Positions 10,701-23,885 of a stretch of DNA of 64,000 nt are shown in pieces (position 1 is the first letter of the stretch; each line of letters begins with the position of its first letter). Source of the DNA: Symbiodinium sp. CCMP2592. Lineage: Eukaryota > Sar > Dinophyceae > Suessiales > Symbiodiniaceae. Below the pieces are notes generated by a model. That model saw only the letters and a program-made list of their open reading frames with translations. It ran no database searches and was not told where the DNA came from. The translations under genes and the position numbers were made by a program. The DNA is taken from the NCBI GenBank assembly GCA_905221615.1, contig CAJNDT010004602.1, forward strand, positions 550,994 through 614,993, given 5' to 3'.

Positions 10701-13084
10701 CGTTTCTATGAATTAAATTACCGTATCATTACTACAAGGAACTCAGAGGAATAAAATTACAACGTGGCAAGAACCACGGCTTAGGGACGATTTGGAGTGC
10801 GGGGTTTCTGCGGCGAAAGGTTAGAAGGTTTGGGGCTTTAAGAAACACCAAAAAGCCTGGAGCTGTCGTGCCTGAGGCTTTCCATGCCCTGTCTCAGAGG
10901 TCTATCCCGGGCTCCCATAAGTTTCGACTCCCAGCTCAAAGCTCCCAGGCCCCGGAGCATACACGCTTCAAACCTTCAGGCTTTCAGTGCGAAAAACACG
11001 TTCACAAGGACTGGCGATAGCAACACACAAGTCAAATCCCGAGACCGTCCGCTGTACTACTTGGCACCTCGACTGCGACTCGGAAAATAGCCGGATCAGA
11101 CTCTGTGACGAGCGTGTCCTGGATCCTGAGGTTTAGGGTTTGGGTTCTTTGGCTCCCGCAGGCATCGCAAGCCCAAGGAGTGGGTTCGGGGCTGGGGTGT
11201 TGAGGGACTTGGGATACCTGCTATGTACCATCCAGGAGGCGTGTGCAAGCCGATGACGGCAGCAGCACCTTCGGTGCATTTACCAGCAAAGACAAAAGGC
11301 AAGCGAGGGAGTGAAAGCTGAGGTGCTGTGGCCGAGTGCCCAGGCGGCCGCACAGCGGACTTTCGGATCCTGGAAGATTTCGATTCTGGCTTGAGCACCA
11401 ATTTCCACATCAAGGCTCTGGGGCTTTGGGTCTGGTTGGTCTTGAGGGCTCAGAGTTGGGGTGAACTTCGAAGGGTTTTCTTTTCTTTTGCACGGCCCTT
11501 TTCGAAGGGTTTAAGACTTTGTGAAAAGCAAGAGTGATGCTGGCTTTGTGGGATTGGGATCTGTTTCATGTTCGATCCTTCAACAAACATCCATGCTGCT
11601 TAGTCAGCACGAGCTCATTCTTTTGGACATCAGCCCTAGAAACGAGAGGTGCCCCGGCGGTACCACTGAATCCTGAGCTCCAACTACAATCCTAACCGGC
11701 GAAGCCTACACGCCAAGGGAAAGCAGCCCACCTTGTGCTTCAAACGCCCGACGAAAAGCTCGGCGTTGGGTGGTACCACCACCTCTACCGGCTCAAATCC
11801 GTCAGGGATTCGCATGATGCTGCGAGCATAGGGTCTCAAGCCAGTTTGCCAGCTGCCGGGTTGGGCACTCGGCTGTGTGGTGTGTGTCGGACAATAGGCC
11901 TGCAGATCAGCAGCTGCAAGCCCGCTTCCTGCCGTCAGCTTCGACACAAACCAAGAAGGAACTGGAGAGAAGGAAGGGGATCCAGTGTGAAGAAGTTGAA
12001 AAGAGACGAGGCGACCTCCAGGACCTGTATGATGCCGATGTGATAATGAGCATTGAAACTATCATTCTGCCCATCGTCGTCAATCATCATCATTCGATCG
12101 GAAGGCTAACCACCATTACGATGACCATCTTCATAACCACCCTCAATATCGCAAACATCTTTTCTCAAGCTAGCAACTAGCAGCAACACCACCGCGAGCA
12201 ACGATGACTGCCATAGTAACAGAGGTATGTCGTCGTCGCTGTCGAAACCCAAACCCGAAACGACTACACCCTTTTTCGCCCAAGGGGGAGTCAGACCCCT
12301 CAAGCCAGGTTTCCGCAAGCCCGGTCCTAGCAGCTTGTCCTTCGAGCTGTTCGGGAATTCGATGTAAAAGGGCTCGGAAGGTGTTTCAGGTGGGTTTTGG
12401 TTGGCTTGGGTGTATAGGGTTTCTTTGGGACTGGGGGCTTTTGGGCAAGTCTCATGTTCGGATTCGAAGGCCTTGGAGCTTACGAGGGTGCTGAGGAAAA
12501 ACGCTACCGGCTAGATGGAATGAGATGTAGACAGCCCTCTTCCTGGCATACTTTCCTCCGAGCCATATCTTACCAACCGAGACATGAAAAAGATTCTCGG
12601 TAGCAGCAATGATTACGGCGACACCCTGAAACAGTAGTTCTGGCACTGGCAACTCTTCGAAACGAAAATCGAAACTCGAGCGTGCAATGTCCAGGGTTGA
12701 CTTCGCGGCATCACGGCAGACGGCACTGTCATCTGCCAGCAGTCGCGCTATGTCCTGCCCATGACAACATCTGGCTTTGCATCGTCTTTGCCGGTTTCTG
12801 TAGAACAAACCGAAAGCTTTCCTACAGTCCCGCATGAAATCTGTTCTTTGCAACTCAACAAACTCGAATCAGGCTCTTCGGATTGCTTCGCCAGGGTTCA
12901 GCGAGCCCAAACCCTTCCCACCCCTCTAACCTTTACCGCCCCCTTGTTAGAACCCCACAAAATGCATCACCCACAGAGCAGAGACGCACAGCCGCCGCTG
13001 CTATCACCATCACCAAACACTATATCTGCAGCAAAACGCAGCAAGAAGAGCTCCCGTGACGGCTCACAAGGCTCCCGCTTCTCC

Positions 13085-13180
13085 GCTTCCGCCCCCACAG
13101 TCCTTCCTCCTCCTCCTCTTCCCCTCCTTTTTGTTCTACTCCCTTTCTTCCTACTCCTCCTATCTCTTCGTCCTTGCTGC
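13085..13180 (+). repeat. Polypyrimidine tract (TCC/TTC-rich)
   Basis: Almost pure pyrimidines on the plus strand, rich in TCCTCC and CTTCC. The long Pro/Leu-rich and Gly/Glu-rich open frames over it are composition artefacts. Confidence 0.8.
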
Positions 13181-14565
13181 AGCAGCGAGTGCTCCTGCGC
13201 AACCAACCGCTGCACGGACAGACAACACGCCTCCAAGTCCTCCTGCTCCTCTAATCCTGCTGCTGCAGCGGCCAACAACTGCGAACGAACAGTGCAAGTG
13301 GTCCGAATCTGAAGCACTGCCCCTGTCAGTGGCTCAGCGAAACATTCCGTACCTTCAGCCCCGAAGCCCAAAATTCTAAGATTCCACATCCCTCCAGCAC
13401 TGCAGGTCCCGACCCAGCGTCAAGGCCCCTGGGCCCAAGCTCCCAAGAGCTCGAAGCGTGGCATCACGCACCTGCCAGTCCTCTCTGGGCACAAGCTTTG
13501 GGCTTTCGGAGGTCTTGAGCTGCCCATGCGAAACCAGGATGCAGCAAAACGAGTTGGGGCAAGCTTCCACTTCGGTACTGTATCAAGTTTCGTGGTTGAC
13601 GCCAAGAGCTTTAAGGGTTTCAACGGTGTGGGAAGCCGAAGTCCGGATTCCTTGCAGATGAAGGCAACTGCTTCCCAGAACTCCTCATTACATTCCATCA
13701 CCCCCTTGATTTTACTCTCACCAAAGCCTCAAAACATTGCAGAATCACTCCTCGTCACGGAGACGAGCCTGCAGATGAGGGTGGATGGGAGAGCTACTCT
13801 AAGGCTTCCCAGACATTGTCACTTTTTGAAGGCATGCGAAGGAGAGTGAGTCAACATGGTGACTTCTTCTTTCAGTCTATCATACCGAGCTCTCCGGGCC
13901 ATGAACAAAGCTCACTTGTGCAAGCACGGCAGGGACAGAAACGGATGATTTGCAGATGGGTGTCTTGCAGGTAGGGTATCGCGGACTGCCCAGCCACAAC
14001 AACGTCCCCGACCTCGGCCGACGCACAAGAGAATAAACTTTCATTCAAAAAGCTTAAGCATCATTTTGCGAGGAAGCCAGATCGGCACCTTCTCCTCCGA
14101 GTGCCCCACGAAGGCTTTCGTTTGCAGTTCGCGTAAAGGCTCCCGAGCAGCCTTCGTCACGAATGTGATACAATGCTACAAGGACGCAACAACAAGCTTG
14201 CCGGCAGAGATGCACGCATAAGCACGACACGGAGCGAGGATCAGCATTCAGCCATCCAGCCGGGAGGACATGGAATTCGTTCAAGCAGAGGGGCCCTTCG
14301 CACATGCAGGTCTGGATCTGCAAGGTGCCGAGTCCTTGCATCAGTCAGCTCCGGATCAATTAAACAGGCCCCAAATATGGATTGTGCCCGATGCCCCTGC
14401 GACCATGTTTGCCCCAAACCCGAACCCCGAAATCGTGGAGAAATTCGCTTAGTTCATCTCAATTCTAAACATCAAGATTCCTTCTCCGAGTGCTGAATGC
14501 TCAGACGAGGTCCCAACTTTGGAGAAGGCGAACCCTTTTGCAGCAGGCTAAAGCCTAAACTTAAA

Positions 14566-14577
14566 CCCCCCCCCCCC
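14566..14577 (+). repeat. Poly-C tract
   Basis: Twelve consecutive C residues directly after a TTAAA word, a likely decayed telomere-like repeat. Confidence 0.85.
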
Positions 14578-15700
14578 GGATTTCGCCGAAAGGCAGCTCT
14601 GAGACCGCCTCCACGCCGAAGCTGGCAGGCTTCTTGCCCCAAACCTTCGGGTTTTTGGGTTCCTGTTAAGGAACTTAATGTGCATGACCATAATAAGGAA
14701 ACCCTACTCTTTACTATAGATCCCTTTTCTGGTTCCTAAACAAGAACTCAGCTTTTCCAGCACGTGGAGTGTTTACTGTATCGGGGTTTGGGGCTCAGGG
14801 GGCGTGGTGTGTTTTTAGGGCTGTACAAAGGTTTCGCAAGGTTTCTTTCAACCGATCCTCGTTACGAGAGTTTCAATGTGCTTGGGTGAGTTTAAGGTTT
14901 AGGGCCTTTGGGTTTGCGGTTTGGTTATAAGGCTCTGAGTACAGGGTTTAGAGCTTGGGACCCAGGGCTTGGGGAGTATGCTGCCGCAAGTAGAGCGTTC
15001 CCAAGATAACCCGAAAAGCTCGATCGAATTGAAACCCCACACCTAACCCTCGGGGCCCCAAACTACGCAATTCCAAATGGAAACCCCTGCCCGAAATCTC
15101 ACAACAGACACGGGGAGGAAACCCAAAGAGCTCCAAACCCGAAACCCAAAGTGCCCCAAACCCTAAACCTTAAGAGTGCCAAACCCAGAACCTTAACAGC
15201 GCTGTAAGAGCCCTAAACCAAGGAAGCACACCTCGGGTAGGCAAAACTCCGCCAAGGCATGGGCACCTGGCTGAAAAGCCAAGGGGGCTTTCGGGTTTTC
15301 GACGCGCTCACACTCGCACAAGGCAGGGTTTCGGGTTTAGGATGCTTGCGGGTTGCGAATTTGGGGTTTCGAATTAATTGCTGAAGCTCAGGATTCGGAT
15401 GTAAGACATGTGGTCGGTGGTTGCTCGCAAGTGTTTGTGATTTCTGGTTTGCTATGGAACTTCGGGGTTCCAGCATTCTGGAGTTGTTAGTCCCAGCTTT
15501 GGAGAAGATTCAGGTTTTATGGGTTGAAGCTTTTGTCTGGGGATTTTTTGGGGTTTGGACTCTCGCCAGTCGGACAATGTTTCAAGGCTTAAAGTTGAGC
15601 ACGCCTTGGGTGCAGCCAATGCTTTACTGCAGGCTATGCGACCCCCAGACGCGCTACATGGCGCAAGCTTACCCCAATTTTTGCTTTGGACTTGGGCAAA

Positions 15701-18700
15701 ACCCTGAACAATGAATCTTACGCAACAACAAAACCGAAACCCAATGCCAACGTCTCGGCATATCTCGGCACCTGCTCGCCGCACGCGCATGTTGCCATCA
15801 CTGAGCGTGGCCCGCATGCTGGAGAAGACCTCAAAAACAGCAGACACAGAAGAAATTTAAGGGTTTTGCACTTGGGGGCTGCAGATGCAATGACGAATCG
15901 AACGAATCAACCTGCTGTTGCAATCCTGGAAAGTAGGCTGAAACTGGTTCTCGACCGGAAAGGGACTTTGTGAGGCATAAACGTCGGAAACATCCTGGGA
16001 ATGACCTATGAGTCTGGATAGAATCTCTAACCCTCACGACCTCTGCCATAAGATTAGCTTTCGCACTAGCTGAAGAAGCTAAAGTTTCAGAGGTCCGGCA
16101 TTGTTGCAAAAGAGTTGTTTATCGTTGGTTACTTGTCAAACGAAGTCAAATTGCACCATGCTTCAAAGAAAGATCCTTTGCCCTCACCGGATCAACGTTC
16201 GCGGGGGCTGGTACATATCCCGACACCATGACACCTCAGCTTAAGGGGCTGCAGGCACACATACGGTGGTGACCAAGGCTGCGGCCAATTCTCCAGCATC
16301 TTGGTCCAAGCGTTCTAGTTTCTCCAAGGCTTCCTGCACCGTTGCACTTCAAGTTAGCTGCTATTGCTGCGATGTTTGCATGCTGCAGCAATCGAACACA
16401 TGGATCTCGCCGATGTGTCCTTGCGGCATTTCCAATGATCATTGGACAAACACCTGCATGCAGACAGAATGCAGGACAGTGCCAACGTGGCGACTGTCAC
16501 AGACACAGGAAAGCACGCCACGTATGCTAAACCTTGAAATCAACGCTGGATCGAAGCTTTCGGGTATCGATTTGCCAAGCAGCACAGCCAACTCCGGTGC
16601 CGTGGTGGGCATTGACCGAGAACACGTCAGGGACGTGTGTTGACATCCGCGGAGCGCATCGAGCCACTCACATCAACAGCTTGTTTTCTCACACGAAGTT
16701 TGTATTGTCTACAGTATTGGATTTGTCTTGGCTCATGGTCGTATGATCGGATCGGTGACTGCCCTGCCACGATGAAGGCCCGCGTAGTGGAGTTTAGCGG
16801 CGGGCTACACTCCCACACAATACAATCTATCCCACCGGCCTACATTTCCTGTGAGCACCGGCAAAAGCGAGAAACAATCGGCGGGCAACGAATGGGGGGT
16901 GCAAATATTGCAATCACAGATCAGCAGGCAAATCCTTTCACAATCAGTTCCTGAGGTGTGTTGGTAGTATGAGGTCAATGCAAGGTACGACGTCCGAGGT
17001 AAACCCGATATGACTGGGGGAGCGAACCTTTGCTCGAGGCAAAGTGCAGATCCACAGGATCCCATGAAAGCCAAGAACGTTGGCCTTGGCACACCGGGTC
17101 ACTACACCGGGTCAAAGCTGCTTATTGCACGCTTGGATTTCTCGGCCGACCTTGCTGTGTCCTTATATTGCGTTTCGACAACTTGGTCTGCGGCACCGGG
17201 TGCCGCCGGTGAGACGACGAAGCTGTCCCGGCCGTCCAGACCTTGCAATCTGGCATGTGTAATGTTCCGAAACAGACGAACACGGCAACAGTGGCGGAAA
17301 AGATGCGTCCCGAGGTTCCAGGATGTCGCTGCCAAGGCACGTGTGCACATGCAATTACATGCCATGTTACATGCCATGAGTGTGAGAAAATGATGACATT
17401 GACACCTCCGGGTCTGCCCGATGCCCACTTGCTTCAATATAACCACGCCTCTGGTCTCCTCGATCTTGATGCGCGGGATGGCAACATGCCATGGCCAACT
17501 TCGTGCGCTCCTGAACACGGGGCACCAAAACACAAAAAGCCAAGACACCTGTTCATTTTGCACATGCCCATAACTGTGATGGAAAAATCATGCGTTGCGC
17601 ATTCAAGCGGCCACCGTCGGCGGAAGCTTGGGGGAAGACCGCCTGTTCGCATGTCCAATACCATGACTCAATGCATCATCTGTTTGGAATGTGTTGCCAT
17701 GCCTTTCGCTCGCGAATCGCCGGCCAACGAAGCATAGATGGTTGTTGACTCCCGCGCCTTCGCAACCGAAGCCATCAAACCAGAGGAACTAAGTGGAAGA
17801 TACGCCCTCTCTTCGAACGGCTGCATATCGAAACAACAACCCATTTGTTGCTCGCAACCTCCACGGCATTTATCGAAAGCCTAGGTCATTGACACATGTT
17901 CACACAGTTCTCCGGTAAAACAAAGTAAAGCATGTGAATGGCGCAGCAAAAACGAAAAAAATGCGGAGATGTTCTCGCATTAGGAATGGAAAAACTTGCC
18001 GCAACAAACACCAAGCTTCCACGTCAATTGTAACAGTTGTAACTAGTTGTAACGATGTCAAAGCTACACATGGTCCAGCAAGGATATAACCAACTCGCCT
18101 TGCCAGGAGCTGTCGAAGTATTATGTAACACTGTTCATACGGCTTAGAGCGTAATCCAAATGGAAGTTGTCCAATGCCAAGGTCGAAGGCAGCCACGTAT
18201 CATTGCGAGCTGCGGCAACTACAAAAAAACGGGGTCGAAGGCATGACCCGCCCGGAATGCAGCAGGAGCCTCACGAATTGGGTGAAAACGCGTGAAGCAA
18301 GTGGTCGTCTGTAACCTTTTTGTCGCGCACCCTCGTGCTGCCAGCGCCCATGCTGTCGTCCTGTTTTTGTTTTTCGCACGTGCTGATAATGTCAATGTCA
18401 GCTCTGCACAAGGTGTTCGGCGATGCGGCGATGTTCATTGGATCCGCGCCCCATCCCCGAGGCGAAACCCCACGCACTGCGCGAAACAGCTTTCAGCCAA
18501 CCCCGCCTTGTGCACTGTGTCGCTAAGAAAAATCTGTGGACATTAGCTAGCAAGCACGAGTCCTGGAACAACCGTCAAAACGGTCAGTATGTACAGGTGA
18601 GCCTGTGAACAACACGTTGCATTACCGTACAACGAAACATGAGGCTCCAGGCCCGCGGCTATAGAACGTTGAGCCTGCCATACATTGGACACAAAACTGA

Positions 18701-19199
18701 TGTACGGGAATATCGCAGCAGGTGTGCGCCGCAGACTCGCGGGCATAGACAAGAAATGAAGGTACTCCTCATCCGACAAGGAATGCGCAAATTGGCGCTC
18801 ATCAAGCGGAATACTGCTCAACCAGACGTGCCTCCAATTCTCAAAGAGGGGACAATATCGTGAAGCATGTAGGAAAGTTTGCCCGCCTTGCATAATTACA
18901 TGAATGTCTGAGCGTCGACTCTCACTTACGGCGCAGCTTTCCGCCACGTCCCTCTTCTCCGAGAACGTCATTGCATCCCTCGTTCACAAACTTTTTGGTT
19001 CATTCACTATACGCTGCGCCAAATATCCTCGCCGTTGTTGCCGTAGTGGTCCAATTAGTGTGAAAGAGCACATCGAGGTTAAGAGCCGGCACAGGAATGT
19101 GACCTGACACGGACTCCAGCTTATTGTGTTGGTCCTTGTTTTGCATACTTTGGCAAGTTGAAACTATGATCATGACGATGGTTTCACTTCTGACTGTGT
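15701..19199. other. Gene-free region
   Basis: No recognised gene or RNA. Small tandem duplications occur (ACACCGGGTCA twice near 17092-17114, TACATGCCATG twice near 17353-17378, TTGTAAC three times at 18028-18053). Open frames are shorter than about 165 codons and overlap on both strands. Confidence 0.5.
18028..18053 (+). repeat. Triple TTGTAAC repeat
   Basis: TTGTAAC occurs three times with 2-3 bp spacers in 26 bp. Confidence 0.7.
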
Positions 19200-21270
19200 C
19201 TCACGGTCGTTCAAGGACATCTCTCTCTTGGACTGCGCGCTCGACGGGGAGTGCTCGGGAGGCAAGCACGCCAGAAAGAGCAGGCACGTGGGCCGAGTGC
19301 GGGAGCGGGAGCCGAAGCCGCCGAGAAGCAGGATCCAAAAATGGAACGAAGGGATGGATACATCATCAGAAGTTACGAGAACCGCGAGAGCCCGCACGGT
19401 GTGGCCCGGCTGTGAAAGCGGCAGCGAGGGAGATGCAGGTGTGAGATCAGAAAGCTGCGTCTCGAGCGCGCGCTCATCACATGCATGAGGAGCAGTGCGC
19501 TGCTACTTGCGAAAGCAATCAATAGGCTCGTCAGAGCGCAAGTCGGCTTGGCCCGGAATGGCTGCGCAGGTGGGCCGCCGCGTGTGTGGCGGCCAGCACC
19601 GAAGGCATCCACCGAGCCCGGAGGCACTGCATCAGGTGGTTAAACACGCTGGCGGCGCGGACGCGCAGGACCGGGAGAGTGTCCATCCAGGAAAGCCCAG
19701 TAAGCAGCGTACCGGTCGCGGCTAGCTGCACGCAGGCTCAAAGCGAGGATGAGCGAGGTACGTGGCGCCTGTCGCCGCAGGCGGCGGCGGGGCGCCCGCA
19801 TGGCCGAGCGAAGCAATGGTCATGGCTGCATCATGCTGACTTGCATATTCGGCTTGTAGCGGGCGGGGGCAGGTTTCGCTGAAATAGTAATGCAACAGCA
19901 ACCACGATGCTTGCAAGTCCTCGGCATGGGGGATGCATTGGAGGAGATGGTGCTGTTCCGCGCACGTGAGCCCAAGTCGCTGCTGAAGGTAAGCGTCACT
20001 GCCGCAAGGTGTACCAAGAACCGTGAGCCCTTGTTTGTTCCCCGCCCTCGCCCAGTGCACGTGCTGCCCGACCTTGCATTGATGGAGAGGGGGTTGTGGT
20101 TTGGGCATCCACGGCATCCACCGCAGCAGCGGCGCAGTGGTGGCGGCAAAGCCTCAGTGCCGGCATGCATGCTGATGCTATACTGGACAGGGCGGCAAGC
20201 TTGCTCGAAGTGTCGCCAACCACGAGTGCACGGAAGCCGCGGCTATTCGGCTTTTGCAACGCGACCATGCCTTCGACTCGCATGGCCGCGAGTGCCGGGG
20301 CAGGGACGTCGGCGTGGGCAGGCCGCAGCACAGTGGTAGAGGAGTTGGTTGTCCTCTTCGTGGTTGAAGAGCGTGCGCAAGTGCTCATTGGTGGTTCCTG
20401 ATGACCCGTCGCCGTACGACGACAGCACAACATAGCACAACCGATGCGGTTGTGAATTTCTTTTGCGCACACTATTTGCGACATGTACATGCGCGGCCCC
20501 ACTGCACATGCGGGATACGTCGTGCTTGTGCGACCTAAGTCCGCTCTGAGGGGCGGCTGGAAGCCGGAGCAACGAACCATCGCTCTGTTAAGAGGGAGCT
20601 CGAGCAGCGAGCTGGCAAGGACCCGCTGCGCTGCTACGGCGACACTGCCGCTCCAGCGGTAGATACGAGCTGCACACAAAGCCGAGCGGACGTCGGCGTG
20701 CGCACGCCTGTGCAACGAGCAACAAGAAGGCATGGGTTGAGGGCCCCAGCGGCCAAGTGTCGCGACGGGTGCGCCGTGTTGCGAATTGAAACGCGACGCC
20801 GGACCGAGATTCAAACCTTGCCGCGGCTCGCCGGAGCGGGTGACAGCTCTGACGCAGGTGGTCCCTGTGCCAAAGGGCCAAGCGATTGAAAACGATCTCG
20901 ATCCCCGGAGCATCGGCTACAGGGACCAGGAGATTCACGTCGGCAAGACGCATGTTGCAGGCGACTCGTGCCCCAGCCTCCTGGCCGACCCTGGCGACAT
21001 CTCGCTCGAGCGGAAGTGCGCCGGAAGAGACTCTCGGGGCGACTGGCCGCGGCAAGCGCAAGCAGCGGAGCAGGAGCACCCGAACCTCCGCGGAGGGGAT
21101 GGTGACTGCATCGTGTGTGGGAGGCGTACTGTGAAGCAGCAGGCGGAGTGCGGGAAAAACAACAACGCCCAAGACGCAGGCAGCAAAGTGGCGAAATGCA
21201 TGTAGAACGCGCGCCGGTCACAGGCACGGCGCTGCCAGCCTCGGAGGCCATTGCCCGACTAGGCTCCGGC
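19200..21270. other. GC-rich segment with overlapping long open frames
   Basis: GC content rises and long open frames overlap on both strands (for example minus 20913-19996, 305 codons, and minus 21172-20588, 194 codons). The translations are rich in Arg, Ala, Ser and Pro, show no motif I recognise and contradict each other. Lack of stops is expected in such GC-rich sequence. I see no supported gene. Confidence 0.4.
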
Positions 21271-21404
21271 ACCTTTTGGTTGTTTTCTTCATCTTTGTTG
21301 GCGCGATGCCGTAACTCGAAGGTCCAACTCGTTTTGCTCTAACTTTGTGGCAGACACGAGCGGATTTGCACAAGAAGGTCGCTTACACGCATGCCGGCCA
21401 GTCG

Positions 21405-21507
21405 CAGTATAGTACTTATAGCAATTATAGTAATTATAGTAATTGTAGTAATTGTTGTTGTAGTAGCAGCAACAGCAGTAGTAGTAGTAAAGTAATAATA
21501 GTAGTAA

Positions 21508-21581
<74 letters not shown>

Positions 21582-21606
21582 ATAGTAGTAGTAATAGTAG
21601 TAGTAG
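21405..21606 (+). repeat. (AGT)n microsatellite, left boundary of LINE unit
   Basis: Starts with degenerate AATTATAGT units, then becomes a nearly pure AGT trinucleotide run to 21606. It sits about 290 bp upstream of the LINE endonuclease ORF and matches in motif and strand the tract at 37421-37735 at the other end of the unit. Poly-Tyr, poly-Leu and poly-Val frames across it are artefacts. Confidence 0.9.
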
Positions 21607-21898
21607 CCGCCACAAGTGCTCAAGCGGCCGCGCTGAATGAGAGGTTTCGAACAGGCTTGGGGCGCAACTGCTGTGCTAGAGGTTCCAACCGGGCCCTTTT
21701 CTGAACAGTAAAGGTTTGTGCCTCCTTCTACGCCATGGTCCTCTCCCTTTTCTCACAGGAGCTGCTTTGAGCCGCCAGGTCCCAATTCCTGGGCCCAGAC
21801 TCTGTTTAAAACATTGCAACACTGGGTAGGCGGTAGGGTTTCCACCTCCGCGCGGTGGAGGGAGTCATTAGGCTTCTGTCTCTTGACGAAAGTAGCGG
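21607..21898 (+). other. Leader between microsatellite and LINE ORF
   Basis: Non-coding stretch between the (AGT)n tract and the first ATG. It contains a short hairpin at 21841-21859 (TCCACC with GGTGGA, seven-base loop). No promoter motif is recognised. Confidence 0.4.
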
Positions 21899-22078
21899 AT
21901 GGCGCAATTGCCAGTGCACTCACAAAACTTTGCATCTCTTCGTAAGAATTCGTTCAAGACAGCATGTAGAAGGACAGTCCGTAGTGACGGGCCCGTACCA
22001 TACCGAGGGCAGGTTCTGACACCTACCCTGGTTGATCGTCTGGGGGTACGCCCCCCACCCACTCGAAGAGAGCTTCAG

Positions 22079-22116
22079 TCACAGACTGCTGACTCCCCTG
22101 CATATGGCACAGCCTC
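22079..22116 (+). repeat. CACAG motif copy 1
   Basis: GTCACAGACT at 22079-22088 followed by GCATATGGCACAGCCTCC ending at 22117. The second part is an 18-mer found again at 29698-29715. Lies in the linker before the endonuclease domain. Confidence 0.7.
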
Positions 22117-23258
22117 CCGCAGGGCAGGAAGGTTGGAAAGATCCATTCGAGTTATTTCGTGGAACGCGGGCCACCTAGGCCAACAGCAATGGGGCGAACT
22201 CAAAACGTGGCTAGCAGCTGAAGCCTCTCATCACTGCGACGTCCTCATATTGCAGGAAACGCACTGGACTGAGACCAGTGAATTCAGCGTTTCTGGGTGG
22301 TACTGTATCTCCTCAGCCTCGGAGTCTACCAAACCCAACACCCGGCCTAAACAAGCTGCGAAGCGAAACACTCGGCAAGAACCGCGAGCTCCATCCACGA
22401 CTCGCGCTGATGGAGTCATGATCCTATTCTCTCCCAAGTTCGTCCCCAAGAGCTTACGCTGGAAGGAGTGGAGCCCGGGTAGGGTCTTAGAAGCTCGTGC
22501 AGACATTGCAGGCACTCGGCTGGTTGTCGTCGCGGTGTACCAACACGCTTGGTCTGCTGCCAAGACCATCCAGTCCAATAAGGACGACCGTGCTAAGGTA
22601 CTATCTGTCATGTCCAAGGTGATCAAGCAGGTGCCTAAGAGGGACTCCCTTATTGTAGCAGGCGATTTTAACACTTCCCTGCGTCCGCGCTCTCCATTGG
22701 TGGGAACGCACGTGAAGCCACCCACTGAGGACCGCCCTGACGAATCCAACTTGTTTAATCTGCTGCTCAGGTTGCGTTTGGTTGCCCTTAACACCTGGCA
22801 ATGTGACCATATAGCTACCTTCTCACAAGGAGGAGTGGAGTCGCAAATTGACTTCATTCTAACCAAAGAATGTACGGCGGGAGGCCAAGCCAAACGGTCA
22901 GCCCCTTGGGTGGACTGTCCGTTGGGCAGCTGGAAGAAAGGAGGGCATTACCCACTCAAAGCTGACGTACCCCTCCAACACCACTGGCTGCTCCCATCCC
23001 ACAAGCCCAGCACGCGCCGGTACGATTCACTAGCTCTACAGGCCTCAGTCAGAGAGGAGGACGATACGGCAAAGGCACTGCACAGCTGGATCGCTTCCAG
23101 AATTGACACCTGCCAGGACCCCAAGGCATGGAATGCGTTGCTTTTGGAAGGTGCAGAACGCTTTTTCCCAAAAATTCCCAAACGAAGACCGATCCCGCTG
23201 GAATTGGAAACCCGTCGCATGTGGCGGGCCCGCACCCACGACAGGGTTGCGAACACCA

Positions 23259-23306
23259 CTCCCTCAGCACAGCTGATCGAGTCACCTAAAGCAATGGCAC
23301 AGCCTC
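23259..23306 (+). repeat. CACAG motif copy 2
   Basis: ACTCCCTCAGCACAGCTGAT (20 bp, identical at about 27813) followed by GAGTCAC and then ATGGCACAGCCTC at 23294-23306. In frame in the linker between endonuclease and RT. Confidence 0.7.
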
Positions 23307-23869
23307 CTAATCAGAACACGCCACGTCCGCCGGACACCGAAGCTGAGCTGGCGCAAGTGGCACACCGCCAGGCTGTGAAACAAGCAAAGAAAGATCGAAT
23401 TGCGAGTTTCATATCGGAGGTGGACGCGAGTCTGGCTGAAGGTGACCAACATATCTCCTTTCAGACCCTCAAAAAGCTGCAGCCTTGGCAGCCTGCGCGC
23501 AGAGCTCAGCTAAAGGACAACACAGGACATTTGCTAGGTCCAGCGCAGGAGCTAGCAGCCCTCAGGGACTATGCCAATCAGGTATTTGCGGCCCACCCTC
23601 CGTTACGGACAATGCATGGAGCTTTCCCTGCTTTGGAGCCGCCCAAACTAGCAGCTCACATACATTCCATCAAGCCTAATAAAGCTGTTCCTGACGGAGC
23701 GGCACCTGCGGCTGTATGGAGACTGTGTAGCGACATCGTTGCACCGGTCCTCTCCAAACACGTGGCATCCAAGCAGGCCGAGGACAGTCTAGAATCCGAC
23801 CTCGTAGACGCTGATCTCTGCTTAATTCCCAAGCCGGGCAAGCCCTCTGACAAACCAGCAAACTTGAGA

Positions 23870-23885
23870 CCCTTGGGCCCTTGGG
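23870..23885 (+). repeat. 8-bp tandem duplication that breaks the LINE ORF
   Basis: CCCTTGGG occurs twice without spacer (23870-23877 and 23878-23885). The reverse transcriptase frame is coherent before it in one frame and after it in another, and the shift equals one extra 8-bp copy. Confidence 0.85.

Larger units (their letters stand above)
10487..15700. other. Gene-free region
   Basis: No supported gene. The region has scattered telomere-like words in both orientations (about 14880-14960 as TTTAGGG, 15150-15220 as CCCTAAA) and simple-sequence tracts listed separately. Open frames are short and overlap on both strands. Confidence 0.55.

Noticed and set aside
13056..13379. Pro/Ser/Leu-rich and Gly/Glu-rich ORFs on both strands
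   Set aside because: They arise from the polypyrimidine tract at 13085-13180.
20786..20830. A tRNA T-arm-like phrase on the minus strand (AGGTTTGAATCTCGG)
   Set aside because: The flanking bases do not form the T-arm stem, and no anticodon arm or acceptor stem could be built around it.
19996..20913. A 305-codon minus-strand ORF
   Set aside because: Overlapped by equally long frames on both strands in GC-rich DNA, no domain, and low-complexity Ala/Arg/Ser composition.
21289..21623. Long poly-Leu, poly-Tyr and poly-Val open frames over the (AGT)n tract
   Set aside because: They are direct translations of a trinucleotide microsatellite; no real protein is indicated. The same applies to 37148-37934.
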